A stretch of 64,000 nt of DNA from Flavobacterium hibisci (GCF_020026925.1 NZ_JAIQDW010000003.1:62001-126000); one strand, 5' to 3'; positions 1 to 9,253 are shown, counted from the stretch's first letter. Program-made: numbers and translations. Notes: generated from the sequence alone by a model not told the origin.

Positions 1-1
1 A

Positions 2-841
2 GCAAAAACCGGAAAGGAAATTCAGGTCATCGAAGATAATAAGGCTCTTGCTGCTAAATTAGAGGCTTATAATTTGCCGAAAAAAGAATTCTTTGTTTTA
101 AAAACAGCTAAAGGTAATGAACTAAATGCGTGGATTTTAAAGCCAAAAGATTTTGACCCTTCTAAAAAATACCCTGTTTTTATGTACCAATATTCAGGTC
201 CTGGTTCTCAGCAGGTTAATAATGACTGGAACAATACGGATGATTACTGGTTTCTCTCCCTTACGCAGCAAGGTTACATAGTGGCTTGTGTTGACGGAAG
301 AGGAACAGGTTTTAAAGGAGCTGATTTCAAAAAAGTAACGCAAAAAGAGTTAGGTAAATTTGAAGTAGAAGATCAAATCGATGCTGCGAAAGTAATAGGT
401 GCTTATCCGTATGTAGATGCTTCGAGAATTGGAATTTTTGGATGGAGTTACGGCGGGTTTATGGCTTCAAACTGTATTTTTCAGGGAGCCGATGTTTTCA
501 AAATGGCAATTGCGGTTGCCCCGGTAACCAACTGGCGTTTTTATGACAGCGTTTATACCGAAAGATATATGCAGACACCCCAGGAAAATGCAAGCGGATA
601 TGACAATAATTCGCCAATCAACCACGTAAATAAATTAAAAGGAAAATTTCTTTTGATTCACGGTTCTGGTGATGATAACGTTCATGTACAAAATTCAATG
701 CAAATGATGGAAGCGTTAATTCAGGCAAATAAACAATTCGATTCTCAGATATATCCGGACAAAAATCATGGTATTTATGGCGGAAAAACCAGAATTCAGC
801 TTTACAATAAAATGACTAATTTCATAAAAGAAAATTTATAA
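2..841 (+). CDS. Dipeptidyl-peptidase IV-type S9 serine peptidase, 3' part
   Basis: This is the C-terminal alpha/beta-hydrolase domain of a prolyl oligopeptidase family (S9B) enzyme, which cuts X-Pro dipeptides from peptide N-termini. The frame is open to the left edge, so the N-terminal beta-propeller lies outside the window. A TTG at 74 is an internal codon, not the start. The nucleophile elbow GWSYGG (Ser codon at 446), the acid motif GSGDDNVH (about 662-685) and the NHG histidine near the C-terminus complete the catalytic triad. The gene ends 28 bp before a peptide transporter, which suggests coupled peptide degradation and uptake. The family is usually periplasmic; the signal peptide cannot be seen here. 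Confidence 0.93.
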   Translation, partial: AKTGKEIQVIEDNKALAAKLEAYNLPKKEFFVLKTAKGNELNAWILKPKDFDPSKKYPVFMYQYSGPGSQQVNNDWNNTDDYWFLSLTQQGYIVACVDGRGTGFKGADFKKVTQKELGKFEVEDQIDAAKVIGAYPYVDASRIGIFGWSYGGFMASNCIFQGADVFKMAIAVAPVTNWRFYDSVYTERYMQTPQENASGYDNNSPINHVNKLKGKFLLIHGSGDDNVHVQNSMQMMEALIQANKQFDSQIYPDKNHGIYGGKTRIQLYNKMTNFIKENL

Positions 842-869
842 TACAATTTTATCAATCTAAATAATAATA

Positions 870-2555
870 ATGAATAATATGAAAGAAACTCAAGTAAAAA
901 CTTCGCATCCAAAAGGACTTTGGGTATTGTTTGGAACAGAGATGTGGGAGCGATTCAATTTTTATGGAATGCGGGCTTTATTAACCTTATTTCTTGTGAA
1001 TTCATTATTAATGAAAGAGGAAGAAGCATCTTTGATTTATGGAGGCTTCCTTGGACTTTGCTATTTAACACCAATGTTAGGAGGATTTATTGCAGATCGT
1101 TATTTAGGAAACAGGAATTGTATTTTACTAGGAGGATTGCTTATGGCAATCGGACAATTGTTATTATTTACGAGTGGAAGTGTTTTTGCATCAAATTTAG
1201 AACTAGCAAAAATCATCATGTATTCTGCCTTAGGGGTAATTGTTTTTGGTAATGGTTTTTTCAAGCCAAACATTTCCAGTATGGTTGGAAGTTTGTATCC
1301 AAAACAGGAAAAAACAAAACTGGATACGGCTTTTACTATTTTCTATATGGGAATTAATATTGGAGCCTTTTTAGGACAATCTATTTGTCCAATTTTGGGG
1401 GATGTAAAAGATGCTGGCGGAGTTAGGGATATTCATGCTTTCAGATGGGGATTCCTGGCTGCTTCTGTTGCGATGTTGCTAGGTACTTTACTTTTCTACT
1501 TCTTAAAAAACAAATATGTAGTTTCACCAGAAGGAAAGCCCTTAGGAGGATTGCCTTCTAAAAATGATGCTTCTGATTTTGAAGAAGGTGAAGCTCAACA
1601 AGCTAATTTCTCTTCTAAGGCTTTATCTATTGCCGGAGTCGCATTTGTCCTTTTAGGTTTGTTCTTTCATTATGTAGTAGGTCAAAACCTTATTTATACT
1701 TTGATTTATTCAAGTGGTTTATCATTGGCGGGATTAATTGTTTCTGATTCTTCATTGACAAAAATAGAAAGAGACAGAATTATTGTAATTTATATAGTTT
1801 CGTTTTTTATCATTTTCTTCTGGGCGGCATTTGAGCAGGCAGGTTCTTCATTGACATTTATTGCAGATAATCAGACAGATAGGAATTTCTTTGGTTACCA
1901 TATGCCGGCATCGATGGTGCAAATTTTTAACGGATTATTTGTTGTACTACTAGCAGTTCCGTTTAGTGTATTATGGGATACGTTAAGGGCAAAAGGAAAA
2001 GAACCGATTTCTCCGGTTAAATTAGCTATTGGCTTAGTCGTAATTTCTGTGAGTTTCTTTATGATTGCTACGCAGGTTTCTTATATCGGAACTTCGGGTT
2101 TATTATTGGTTAAATGGTTGATTTTGTTGTATTTCTTAAATACTTGCGCAGAGTTATGTTTGTCTCCAATTGGTTTGTCGTTGGTTGGTAAACTTTCTCC
2201 AAAACGTTTTGCATCCTTATTATATGGTGTATTTTTCTTGTCCAATGCTTCAGGGTATGCTTTAGGAGGTACTTTAGGCTCTATTTTGCCTGCTACAGGT
2301 GATAAATTTGCAAAGGCAAAAGAATTAGGGATTGATCTTCAGGCAGTTTTAGATAGAACAATAACCCCAACAGCGGAACAATTAGCATTATTAGATAAAC
2401 ATCAGATTAATGCTCAAAATCCTGTTTTTGCCGGATTTGAAATCCATAATTTATATGAGTTTTTCCTTGTATTTGTTGTACTTACAGGTATTGCAGCACT
2501 ATTATTATTTGCCCTGACTCCATTATTGAAAAAATTGATGCATGGGGTTAGATAA
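870..2555 (+). CDS. POT/PTR2-family proton-coupled peptide transporter (first of a tandem pair)
   Basis: This inner-membrane symporter imports di- and tripeptides with protons. Near the N-terminus (about residues 24-35) is the family signature EMWERFNFYGMR with its E-x-x-E-R-F core, followed by FFKPNISSMVG and many hydrophobic segments. At 561 residues it is at the long end for bacterial members because of extra loop sequence before the last helices. A second ATG three codons in (879) is an alternative start. The next gene begins 1-2 bases after this stop, so the pair is co-transcribed and probably translationally coupled, downstream of the S9 peptidase. Confidence 0.93.
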   Translation: MNNMKETQVKTSHPKGLWVLFGTEMWERFNFYGMRALLTLFLVNSLLMKEEEASLIYGGFLGLCYLTPMLGGFIADRYLGNRNCILLGGLLMAIGQLLLFTSGSVFASNLELAKIIMYSALGVIVFGNGFFKPNISSMVGSLYPKQEKTKLDTAFTIFYMGINIGAFLGQSICPILGDVKDAGGVRDIHAFRWGFLAASVAMLLGTLLFYFLKNKYVVSPEGKPLGGLPSKNDASDFEEGEAQQANFSSKALSIAGVAFVLLGLFFHYVVGQNLIYTLIYSSGLSLAGLIVSDSSLTKIERDRIIVIYIVSFFIIFFWAAFEQAGSSLTFIADNQTDRNFFGYHMPASMVQIFNGLFVVLLAVPFSVLWDTLRAKGKEPISPVKLAIGLVVISVSFFMIATQVSYIGTSGLLLVKWLILLYFLNTCAELCLSPIGLSLVGKLSPKRFASLLYGVFFLSNASGYALGGTLGSILPATGDKFAKAKELGIDLQAVLDRTITPTAEQLALLDKHQINAQNPVFAGFEIHNLYEFFLVFVVLTGIAALLLFALTPLLKKLMHGVR

Positions 2556-2556
2556 G

Positions 2557-4041
2557 ATGGAAAGTAAAATCACTTTAGAGGAAATTCAAAATTTTAAAGG
2601 CAAGTACCCAAAACAATTGTGGTACTTGTTTTTTGTTGAAATGTGGGAACGTTTCTGCTTCTACGGAATGCGGGGTGTTCTGACTATTTTCATGGTGGAT
2701 CAGCTTTTTTTGAAAGAAGACCATGCTAATTTGCAATATGGTGCTATTCAGGCTTTTGTTTATGCGTTTACTTTTATAGGAGGAATTTTTGCCGATAAAA
2801 TTTTAGGATTTAAAAAATCATTACTATTTGGGGCAATTGTCATGATTCTTGGAAATCTTTTGATTGCCATAGCACCACATGATATGTTTTATTACGGAAT
2901 TGCTTTCTCTATTATAGGAACAGGATTTTTTAAGCCAAATGTCTCTTCGATGGTAGGGGAATTATATAAAGAAGAAGATGGAAGAAGAGATGCCGGTTAC
3001 GGAATGTTTTATGCAGGAATAAATGTTGGTGGTCTTTTTGGAGGTGCTTTATGTGTTTATCTAGGGAAATATTATTCCTGGGAGTTGTGTTTTCTATCAG
3101 CTGCAATTGTAATGTTTTTAGGACTGATTACCTTTATGGCAACAAAAAAATATCTGGGGCCTATAGGTGATTCTCCTTTACTTGAAATGGAAACAGGGAA
3201 AAGAAAAATACGTGAATTTTCAGTTTATCTGCTTTCACTTTTAAGTATTCCGCTTATTTATATAATGGTAAAGAATACAGATTATACCGACTATTTTATG
3301 TATACGATTGGAATAGTTGCTGTTTTGTATTTTGCCTATGAATTAATTAAACTAGGGGATATAAAGCTTCAGAAAAAGCTATTTGCAGCATTTTTATTTG
3401 TCTTTTTCTATCTTTTATTTAACGCTATTTATGAGCAAAGTGGTGGTTCATTGTCTCTTTTTGCAAAAGATAATCTAAATGATAAATTGTTGTTTTTTTC
3501 AATTGATCCTAATATTGTAAACAATAGCTCCAACACCTTTTTTGTGGTTGTACTAAGTCCGTTGATTGGTTTGTTATGGATTTGGATGGGCAAAAGAAAA
3601 ATTGAACCCAATACGTTGATTAAATTTGGAATTGGCTTTTTGTTTTTAGCTGCTTCATTTTATATTTTTTATCTGACAAAGTTTTTTGCAGACTCTAATG
3701 GAATAGCTTCTTTAAATGTATTTACTTTTGCTTATTTGGTAACCACTATTGGTGAGCTTTGTTTAGGTCCAATCGGAATGTCAATTATCACCAAATTATC
3801 TCCCAAAAGATTATTTGGTATGATGATGGGGTTATGGTTTTTAGCAGCAGCATTTGGACAGTTGTTCGCTGGTAAACTGGGGGCTGAAATATCTAAATCA
3901 AATACCGGTGATACATTACTTTCTAAATTAGAATCTTATACTGAGGGATATTATCAACTGGCAATTTATTCGCTGATAGCAGGAGTGGTTCTAATTGCAA
4001 TTTCACCATTCATTAAAAAATTAATGCAGGAAGTAAAATAG
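2557..4041 (+). CDS. POT/PTR2-family proton-coupled peptide transporter (second of a tandem pair)
   Basis: This is a paralogue of the preceding transporter, with the same EMWERFCFYGMRG signature (about residues 28-40) and the FFKPNVSSMVGELY motif. The start is placed at the ATG directly after the upstream stop codon. An in-frame ATG at 2542 would overlap the upstream gene by 14 bases and add five residues. The length of about 494 residues fits the family better than its 561-residue neighbour. A tandem duplication with divergence suggests different peptide preferences, which the sequence alone cannot define. Confidence 0.92.
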   Translation: MESKITLEEIQNFKGKYPKQLWYLFFVEMWERFCFYGMRGVLTIFMVDQLFLKEDHANLQYGAIQAFVYAFTFIGGIFADKILGFKKSLLFGAIVMILGNLLIAIAPHDMFYYGIAFSIIGTGFFKPNVSSMVGELYKEEDGRRDAGYGMFYAGINVGGLFGGALCVYLGKYYSWELCFLSAAIVMFLGLITFMATKKYLGPIGDSPLLEMETGKRKIREFSVYLLSLLSIPLIYIMVKNTDYTDYFMYTIGIVAVLYFAYELIKLGDIKLQKKLFAAFLFVFFYLLFNAIYEQSGGSLSLFAKDNLNDKLLFFSIDPNIVNNSSNTFFVVVLSPLIGLLWIWMGKRKIEPNTLIKFGIGFLFLAASFYIFYLTKFFADSNGIASLNVFTFAYLVTTIGELCLGPIGMSIITKLSPKRLFGMMMGLWFLAAAFGQLFAGKLGAEISKSNTGDTLLSKLESYTEGYYQLAIYSLIAGVVLIAISPFIKKLMQEVK

Positions 4042-4064
4042 GTATTTAGCAATGCTATTTTGTT

Positions 4065-4072
4065 TAAATTTG
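4065..4072 (+). promoter_or_regulatory. Candidate Bacteroidota -7 promoter element upstream of the thioredoxin gene
   Basis: TAAATTTG matches the Bacteroidota consensus TAnnTTTG exactly, 17 bp before the start codon at 4089 and just after the transporter stop. No clear -33 TTTG was found at ideal spacing. Confidence 0.5.
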
Positions 4073-4088
4073 AAAAAAATAAAACCAA

Positions 4089-4556
4089 ATGAGAAAAATA
4101 TTTATACTAGCTTTTTTTATACTAACTTCTTTTGCTTTACAAGCTCAGGATTTAAACTGGCACACAGATGTTAGGGAAGCAATAGAAATCAGCAATAAAG
4201 AAAAAAAACCTTTAATGATGTTTTTTACGGGAAGTGACTGGTGTGGGTGGTGTATTCGCTTGCAAAATGAAGTACTGAAAACACCTGAATTCCAAAAATG
4301 GGCGAAGGAAAATGTAATTTTGGTAGAGTTGGATTATCCTAGAAGAACAGCCCAGACTCCTGAGATAAAGAATCAAAATGCCGAATTGCAGCAGGCTTTT
4401 GGAATACAGGGTTTTCCAACCGTATATTTCACAAATGCCGAAAGTAAAGATGGAAAAGTAAATTTCAAAGGGCTTGGCAATACAGGTTATGTTGCTGGTG
4501 GCCCAACAGCCTGGCTGGCAGTTGCTGACGGAATACTTAAATCACAAAAAATGTAA
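4089..4556 (+). CDS. Secreted thioredoxin-fold protein with WCGWC site
   Basis: A small exported thiol-disulfide protein. Residues 1-19 form a signal peptide ending LQA before Gln20. The redox site is W51-C52-G53-W54-C55, and a cis-proline-type loop (GIQGFPTVYF) lies near residue 118, as in DUF255/thioredoxin_7-like family members. The length of 155 residues fits a single domain. It should act in the periplasm as a reductant, isomerase or chaperone of thiol proteins; its partner is unknown. It has its own promoter-like element and is followed by a strong terminator, so it is probably monocistronic. A paralogue lacking the cysteines follows. Confidence 0.9.
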   Translation: MRKIFILAFFILTSFALQAQDLNWHTDVREAIEISNKEKKPLMMFFTGSDWCGWCIRLQNEVLKTPEFQKWAKENVILVELDYPRRTAQTPEIKNQNAELQQAFGIQGFPTVYFTNAESKDGKVNFKGLGNTGYVAGGPTAWLAVADGILKSQKM

Positions 4557-4583
4557 AAAATATATTTCTCACAATATTATGAA

Positions 4584-4618
4584 TCCTCTCGCATAAATAA
4601 AGCGAGAGGATTTTTTTT
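4584..4618 (+). terminator. Rho-independent terminator after the thioredoxin gene
   Basis: A perfect 9-bp inverted repeat, TCCTCTCGC (4584-4592) and GCGAGAGGA (4602-4610), with a 9-nt loop and a run of eight T. Confidence 0.9.
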
Positions 4619-4787
4619 GTTTAGTAGGAAAAATTATCTCATTTTTTTTGCTTGTTTTAGTTTGTATCGGATTTTCGTAAAATATTATACTTAAAAAAAC
4701 ACATTGTATAATTTTAATACTAAAAAACCTTGCAGAATTAAAATATAATGTTAATTTCGTTTTGCTAACAAACCAAATCTTTATACT

Positions 4788-5240
4788 ATGATAAAAAAAA
4801 TACTCCTGCTAATTTTGTTTTTAGGGTCACTAACTTTCCAAGCCCAAAATATAGTTTGGAAGACAACTATGGAAGCTGCAATAACTGCAAGCAACGAAGA
4901 AAATAAACCAATGTTGATCTTTTTTACTTCTTCAAGTGCACCAACGAATCTTCAGAATGAAGTTTTTAAAACTCCTGACTTTGCAGTATGGTCAAGAGAT
5001 AATGTAATTTTGGTTAAATTAGATTTATCTGACATCAATGCATCGGATGCTGATAAAGAACAAAATGTAAAACTTAAAAATGCATTTGGTGTTCAGGATT
5101 TACCAGAAGTTTGTTTTGCAAACGCTTCTATTAGAAAAAGTAAGACAACATTTCAGGCACTGGGCAAAATTGGATATAAGCCCGGAGGTGCAAAAGCATG
5201 GATTTCTGAATCGGATGCAATTTTACATCCAAGCGAATAA
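4788..5240 (+). CDS. Secreted thioredoxin-like paralogue without CxxC cysteines
   Basis: 150 residues aligned along their whole length with the protein encoded at 4089-4556: a signal peptide ending QAQ, then MLIFFTSSS where the other has MMFFTGSDW, then NEVFKTPDF and a closing KPGGAKAWISESDAIL. The redox loop is replaced by S-A-P-T with about three residues deleted, so both active-site cysteines are gone. One unrelated Cys remains (EVCFAN). The cis-proline loop is kept (DLPEV). The fold is probably intact, but disulfide exchange is not possible at this site. A binding or chaperone role is possible; this is inference. It lies 230 bp after its paralogue, separated by a terminator. Confidence 0.85.
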   Translation: MIKKILLLILFLGSLTFQAQNIVWKTTMEAAITASNEENKPMLIFFTSSSAPTNLQNEVFKTPDFAVWSRDNVILVKLDLSDINASDADKEQNVKLKNAFGVQDLPEVCFANASIRKSKTTFQALGKIGYKPGGAKAWISESDAILHPSE

Positions 5241-5244
5241 GATT

Positions 5245-7284
5245 TTAATTAAATATTTTGTAGAATCCCTTTTCATTCGTTGCATGGAAAGGGATTTTTT
5301 GTTTTAAACAACTCTCTTTCCAATGTTTTTGAATAGTATATGAATTTGATGCATCAGCAATAATTATCTTAGGATGTAATGTTTTTAAAATCCGATCCAG
5401 ATTAATTTTTGGTGACTGAATTAAAAGTAAAATGTCAGGTTGTATTTTATCCTGATAAATTCCTGTACTATCAATAATAGAAATCTTATTGTTATTAAAA
5501 TATAGTGTGTTTTTGATTTGTGTTTTCTTTTTTAAAGAGCTAAAATTGCCAACCAGATAGGAATTCAGAATACCGTTTTTTGATGTTTTCTTTAAAAAGG
5601 CATTATTACCAAACAAAGTAATGTTTTCTCCTTTTTTTACAGAAATAATGGTTTCTTTTTTCATGTTGTAAATAATAATTTCCTGTTGGCTCTGGATATC
5701 TTTTTTAGTCACTATAAATGAGATTTGTAAAATAATTACAGCTAACAATGTCCCGCATAATTTTAAATAGGTTGGTTTTTTTATCCAAATAATGGCAAAC
5801 GTTATAAACAAGTAAAATGAAAATAAATAGTAATTGTTAAAACTAATGTCCTTTATTACAAAAGAATCAAATGATGCTACAATATGAATAACCTTATTTA
5901 AGAGGTAAATGCTTTTTTCTAAAATTTGAATCAGAAATTCCGGAGCGGCATTAAAAACGGCTAAAATCATTACCAATATACCAACAATCATTACGACAGA
6001 TAAAATCGGGATAATAACAATATTGGTCACAAAAAATAATCCGGGAAACTGATGAAAATAATATAGGCAGAGTGGCAAAGTGCCAATTTGTGCGGCAAAC
6101 GAAACCGTCAAAACATTCCAGATGTTCATTACAATTTTGTTTTTAGGGTTCCACATATTTTTTAATACTGGCTGGAGCCAAATAATAAAAAATAGTGCCA
6201 GATAACTTAGTTGGAAACCCACATCAAATAAAAAATAGGGTTCAAAAAGTAATATCAAAAAAAGAGAAACTAATAAGGTATGATAAGTGTTGTCGCTTCT
6301 TCGAAGATGATTGCCAATCGCAAGAAATGAAAACATGACTACTGAACGCAGTACAGAAGGGGATAGACCTGAGATTATTGCAAAGATAAATAGAGCCATC
6401 AGAATGGCAATTAGTTTTATAAAAGAGCCTTTTCGTGTATTTCCAATTGGCTTTAGAACAAAACCAATCAGTAACATTATAAAACCGACATGCAGCCCTG
6501 AAACCGAAAGGATATGTGTCGCACCAGAAAATTGATAATCCTGAATAATGTCAGAAGATATTTCTTGTCTTTGACCCAGGATAAGAGCTAATGCAACATT
6601 CATTTCAGTAGGAGCAAAATGTTGCTTATTAAGGTTATTTACAATCCTAGAGTGTAATTTTGCCGTATAATACCAAATGTCTTTTTTTATTGTTTTATTA
6701 ATTCTTATTTCTGATTTAGTCGCGAAAACCTGCGCATAAATTTGTTTGTCTTTCAGATACCGGGCATAGTCGAACTGGTTCGGATTTTTGGGACTGCTAT
6801 TTTGTTGTAATGTCGTTTTTAAGCGAATTGTGTTCCCAATTATAAGCGGGTTAGGTAAGCTGTCTTTTTGGATATTTACAATAATTCTTCCTGTGTAATT
6901 TTGATTTTCAATTCGGCTAATGATTGCTATATATCTGTCATTATAGTCATTGCTTTTTAATTTCTCATGCAGGCAGAATGTTATTTCTTGTGGCTTTTCA
7001 AAAACCTTTTTACAATTTGTATAATTTGTTTTTTGTAAAGACTCCGTATGAAATAACAAGGTGAGGCAGCCAATAAAAAATGCTGCCAAATAAGTATTCA
7101 GGGTAAAAAACGTTACAAGTTTCTTTCTCTTTTGTGATAAAAAGTAAGAAGTTATAAGAGATAGTAAGGCTGAAAAAAGAGCAAAACTTATATAAGGTAA
7201 ATCAGGATTTAAATAATAACCAGCTAAAATGCCAATTATAAAAAAAATGGTGATTTTACTCAAAGGGTAATTTAATACTTTCAT
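5245..7284 (-). CDS. comEC: ComEC/Rec2-family competence membrane protein
   Basis: An integral inner-membrane channel for single-stranded DNA uptake in natural transformation. The N-terminal third carries the DUF4131/OB-like extracellular region after two or three helices. The middle has the polytopic Competence domain with the typical motif ATHILSVSGLHVGFIMLL. The C-terminal 130 residues resemble the end of the metallo-beta-lactamase-like domain but show no HxHxDH metal site. 679 residues is shorter than ComEC proteins with a complete lactamase domain. It is probably transcribed with the NlpC/P60 gene 47 bp upstream. Confidence 0.9.
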   Translation of the reverse strand: MKVLNYPLSKITIFFIIGILAGYYLNPDLPYISFALFSALLSLITSYFLSQKRKKLVTFFTLNTYLAAFFIGCLTLLFHTESLQKTNYTNCKKVFEKPQEITFCLHEKLKSNDYNDRYIAIISRIENQNYTGRIIVNIQKDSLPNPLIIGNTIRLKTTLQQNSSPKNPNQFDYARYLKDKQIYAQVFATKSEIRINKTIKKDIWYYTAKLHSRIVNNLNKQHFAPTEMNVALALILGQRQEISSDIIQDYQFSGATHILSVSGLHVGFIMLLIGFVLKPIGNTRKGSFIKLIAILMALFIFAIISGLSPSVLRSVVMFSFLAIGNHLRRSDNTYHTLLVSLFLILLFEPYFLFDVGFQLSYLALFFIIWLQPVLKNMWNPKNKIVMNIWNVLTVSFAAQIGTLPLCLYYFHQFPGLFFVTNIVIIPILSVVMIVGILVMILAVFNAAPEFLIQILEKSIYLLNKVIHIVASFDSFVIKDISFNNYYLFSFYLFITFAIIWIKKPTYLKLCGTLLAVIILQISFIVTKKDIQSQQEIIIYNMKKETIISVKKGENITLFGNNAFLKKTSKNGILNSYLVGNFSSLKKKTQIKNTLYFNNNKISIIDSTGIYQDKIQPDILLLIQSPKINLDRILKTLHPKIIIADASNSYTIQKHWKESCLKQKIPFHATNEKGFYKIFN
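5264..5300 (+). terminator. Terminator for the thioredoxin-like paralogue, inside the 3' end of comEC
   Basis: Arms AATCCCTTT (5264-5272) and AAAGGGATT (5288-5296) followed by T residues. It lies in the last codons of the convergent comEC gene. Confidence 0.7.
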
Positions 7285-7331
7285 AATGTAAAAGTATTAA
7301 AAAATGTAAGAATTATCCTTTTTATTTGAAA

Positions 7332-7811
7332 TTATTCAAGTATTCTGTTGATCTGAACAAATGAAGTTTTGTAATAATTTTCTTTTGTTGACGAAATAAT
7401 TACTCCTTTGGAAGTAGAGGAATGGACAAATTTTATTTCATCGCGGCTTACCTCTGTTATAAGCCCAACATGATTAATTTGCTTGCTTTTGTTGGTTTTA
7501 AAGAAAATTAAATCCCCTTTTTTTGCATCATCGAATTTTATCACTCTTCCAATTTTCGATTGTTCGTAAGAACTTCTGGGAAGTTCAATATTTTCTGTTT
7601 TAAAAGTGGAAAAGACTAAACCTGAGCAATCAAAACCTGCTTTTGTCGTACCAGCAGGTTTATAACCTATTCCAATATTATCAGTTGCAGTTTCAATTAA
7701 TTTATTTATTACAAATTTTGTATCTTTTGTAGACTCTTTATTTGAGGTTGAACCTGTTTTACACGATGCCAACAAAATAGCGAACAGTATTTGTATAAAC
7801 GCCTTTTTCAA
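7332..7811 (-). CDS. NlpC/P60-family cell-wall hydrolase lipoprotein
   Basis: A predicted cysteine peptidase that cleaves peptidoglycan stem peptides. The N-terminus is a lipoprotein signal with lipobox LLASC (Cys17). The catalytic Cys is at position 62 in GFDCSGLV, the His in INHVGLIT, and a third polar residue is in the FVHSSTS segment. 159 residues is a single catalytic domain with no added binding modules. It follows lpxB by 11 bp in the same operon-like run. Confidence 0.9.
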   Translation of the reverse strand: MKKAFIQILFAILLASCKTGSTSNKESTKDTKFVINKLIETATDNIGIGYKPAGTTKAGFDCSGLVFSTFKTENIELPRSSYEQSKIGRVIKFDDAKKGDLIFFKTNKSKQINHVGLITEVSRDEIKFVHSSTSKGVIISSTKENYYKTSFVQINRILE

Positions 7812-7822
7812 AATGAAACTTT

Positions 7823-8941
7823 TTATTGATTTTTTAAATCAGCGACAATAAGACGGGCCGTTTTTTTACTGGCTCCAATTCCTCCAAGCTTTTGTTCTAA
7901 AAGATCATATTTTTTTAATATTTCCTTGCGATAATCCGGGTCTAATAATTTTTTTAATTCTTCTTTGATTCTTTTTGTGTTACATTCATTTTGAATTAAT
8001 TCGGTTACGACCTCCTCATCCATGATCAAATTAACCAGTGAAATATATTTTAAAGTAATAATTCTTTTTGCGATTTGATAAGATGCCCAGCTTCCTTTAT
8101 AGCAAACAACTTCAGGCACTTTAAAAAGTGCGGTTTCTAAAGTTGCAGTTCCTGAAGTAACTAAAGCAGCTGTTGAAGACCGTAATAAATCATACGTCTT
8201 ATTCGAAATGAATTTGATGTTTTTATCTGAAATAAATTGCTGGTAGAATTCAAAATCCTGACTGGGAGCACCGGCAATGACAAATTGATAATCTTTAAAA
8301 TCATCAACAACGCTTAACATTACGCCCAGCATTTTTGTAATTTCCTGTTTTCGGCTGCCCGGTAAAAGAGCAATAATGGGCTTATCACTCAATTGATTTT
8401 CTTTTCTAAAAATCACTTCATCAAAAGCGGGCTGATTATGAATAGCATCAATTAAAGGATGCCCCACAAATTCTACCGGAAAACCATGTTTGTCTTCGTA
8501 AAAGCCTTTCTCGAAAGGTAAAATTACGAACATTTTATCCACATCATTTTTTATTGCTGTAATCCGGCTTTCTTTCCAGGCCCAAATTTGAGGTGAAATG
8601 TAATAATGTGTTTTATAATCCAATGTTTTTGCCCATTTAGCAATTCGCATATTAAATCCCGGGTAATCAATAAAAATGATAACATCAGGCTGAAATTCTG
8701 AAATATCTTTTTTGCAGAATTTAATATTGTTTAATATCGTTTTTAAATTAAAAACTACTTCGACAAAACCCATGAAAGCCAGTTCGCGATAGTGTTTTAC
8801 TAAAGTTCCGCCTGCTTTTTGCATTAAATCCCCTCCCCAAAATCTAATTTCAGCTTCAGGATCCTCTTGATATAAGGCTTTCATTAAATTAGAACCGTGT
8901 AAATCACCAGAAGCTTCGCCTGCAATAATGTAGTATTTCAT
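7823..8941 (-). CDS. lpxB: Lipid-A-disaccharide synthase
   Basis: LpxB joins UDP-2,3-diacylglucosamine and lipid X to make the lipid A disaccharide at the inner membrane. Family features are the N-terminal YYIIAGEASGDLHG, the conserved SPQIWAWKESR segment, LLPGSRKQEI, and the donor-site TSGTATLETALF region. 372 residues is the normal length. Together with surE and the small membrane protein upstream it forms a minus-strand run with short gaps. Confidence 0.95.
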   Translation of the reverse strand: MKYYIIAGEASGDLHGSNLMKALYQEDPEAEIRFWGGDLMQKAGGTLVKHYRELAFMGFVEVVFNLKTILNNIKFCKKDISEFQPDVIIFIDYPGFNMRIAKWAKTLDYKTHYYISPQIWAWKESRITAIKNDVDKMFVILPFEKGFYEDKHGFPVEFVGHPLIDAIHNQPAFDEVIFRKENQLSDKPIIALLPGSRKQEITKMLGVMLSVVDDFKDYQFVIAGAPSQDFEFYQQFISDKNIKFISNKTYDLLRSSTAALVTSGTATLETALFKVPEVVCYKGSWASYQIAKRIITLKYISLVNLIMDEEVVTELIQNECNTKRIKEELKKLLDPDYRKEILKKYDLLEQKLGGIGASKKTARLIVADLKNQ

Positions 8942-8980
8942 ACTTTTAGTATTTTTTTAAAGGAATACAAAGATAGTAAC

Positions 8981-9253
8981 TTAAATCAGTAAAGTTAAGA
9001 ATGCCAAAACAATCACTGCAAAGATGACGCCTCCTGCCATAGATTCTTTATTCCTTTTTAACAAAATTGCAAAAACAGCAAGATCTAAGGTGGTACCTAA
9101 CGTAATTACTTTTCCTAAATAGCCATTTTCTTTAATAGTTTTGATTGCATATAGAATATCAAATTCTGTAAAAAAAGTAATGAACAAACAAGTTCCAATT
9201 AAAGAAGTCAAAATTCCGACAATGAAGCCAATTAGTATGTCTTTTTTATTCAT
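8981..9253 (-). CDS. Small membrane protein of unknown function
   Basis: 90 residues with three hydrophobic segments (about residues 6-29, 47-66 and 72-90). I do not recognise a named family. It overlaps the 3' end of surE by 8 bases and precedes lpxB by 39 bp, so it is very likely part of the surE-lpxB transcription unit. The setting between surE and lpxB hints at an envelope-related role, but there is no direct evidence. Confidence 0.75.
   Translation of the reverse strand: MNKKDILIGFIVGILTSLIGTCLFITFFTEFDILYAIKTIKENGYLGKVITLGTTLDLAVFAILLKRNKESMAGGVIFAVIVLAFLTLLI

Noticed and set aside
74..76. TTG as the start codon of the S9 peptidase fragment
   Set aside because: The reading frame is open to the left edge and the upstream codons read as normal DPP-IV sequence, so the gene starts outside the window.
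920..1252. A 110-codon open frame inside the first peptide transporter
   Set aside because: It runs in another frame within a well-supported family gene and has no recognisable features.
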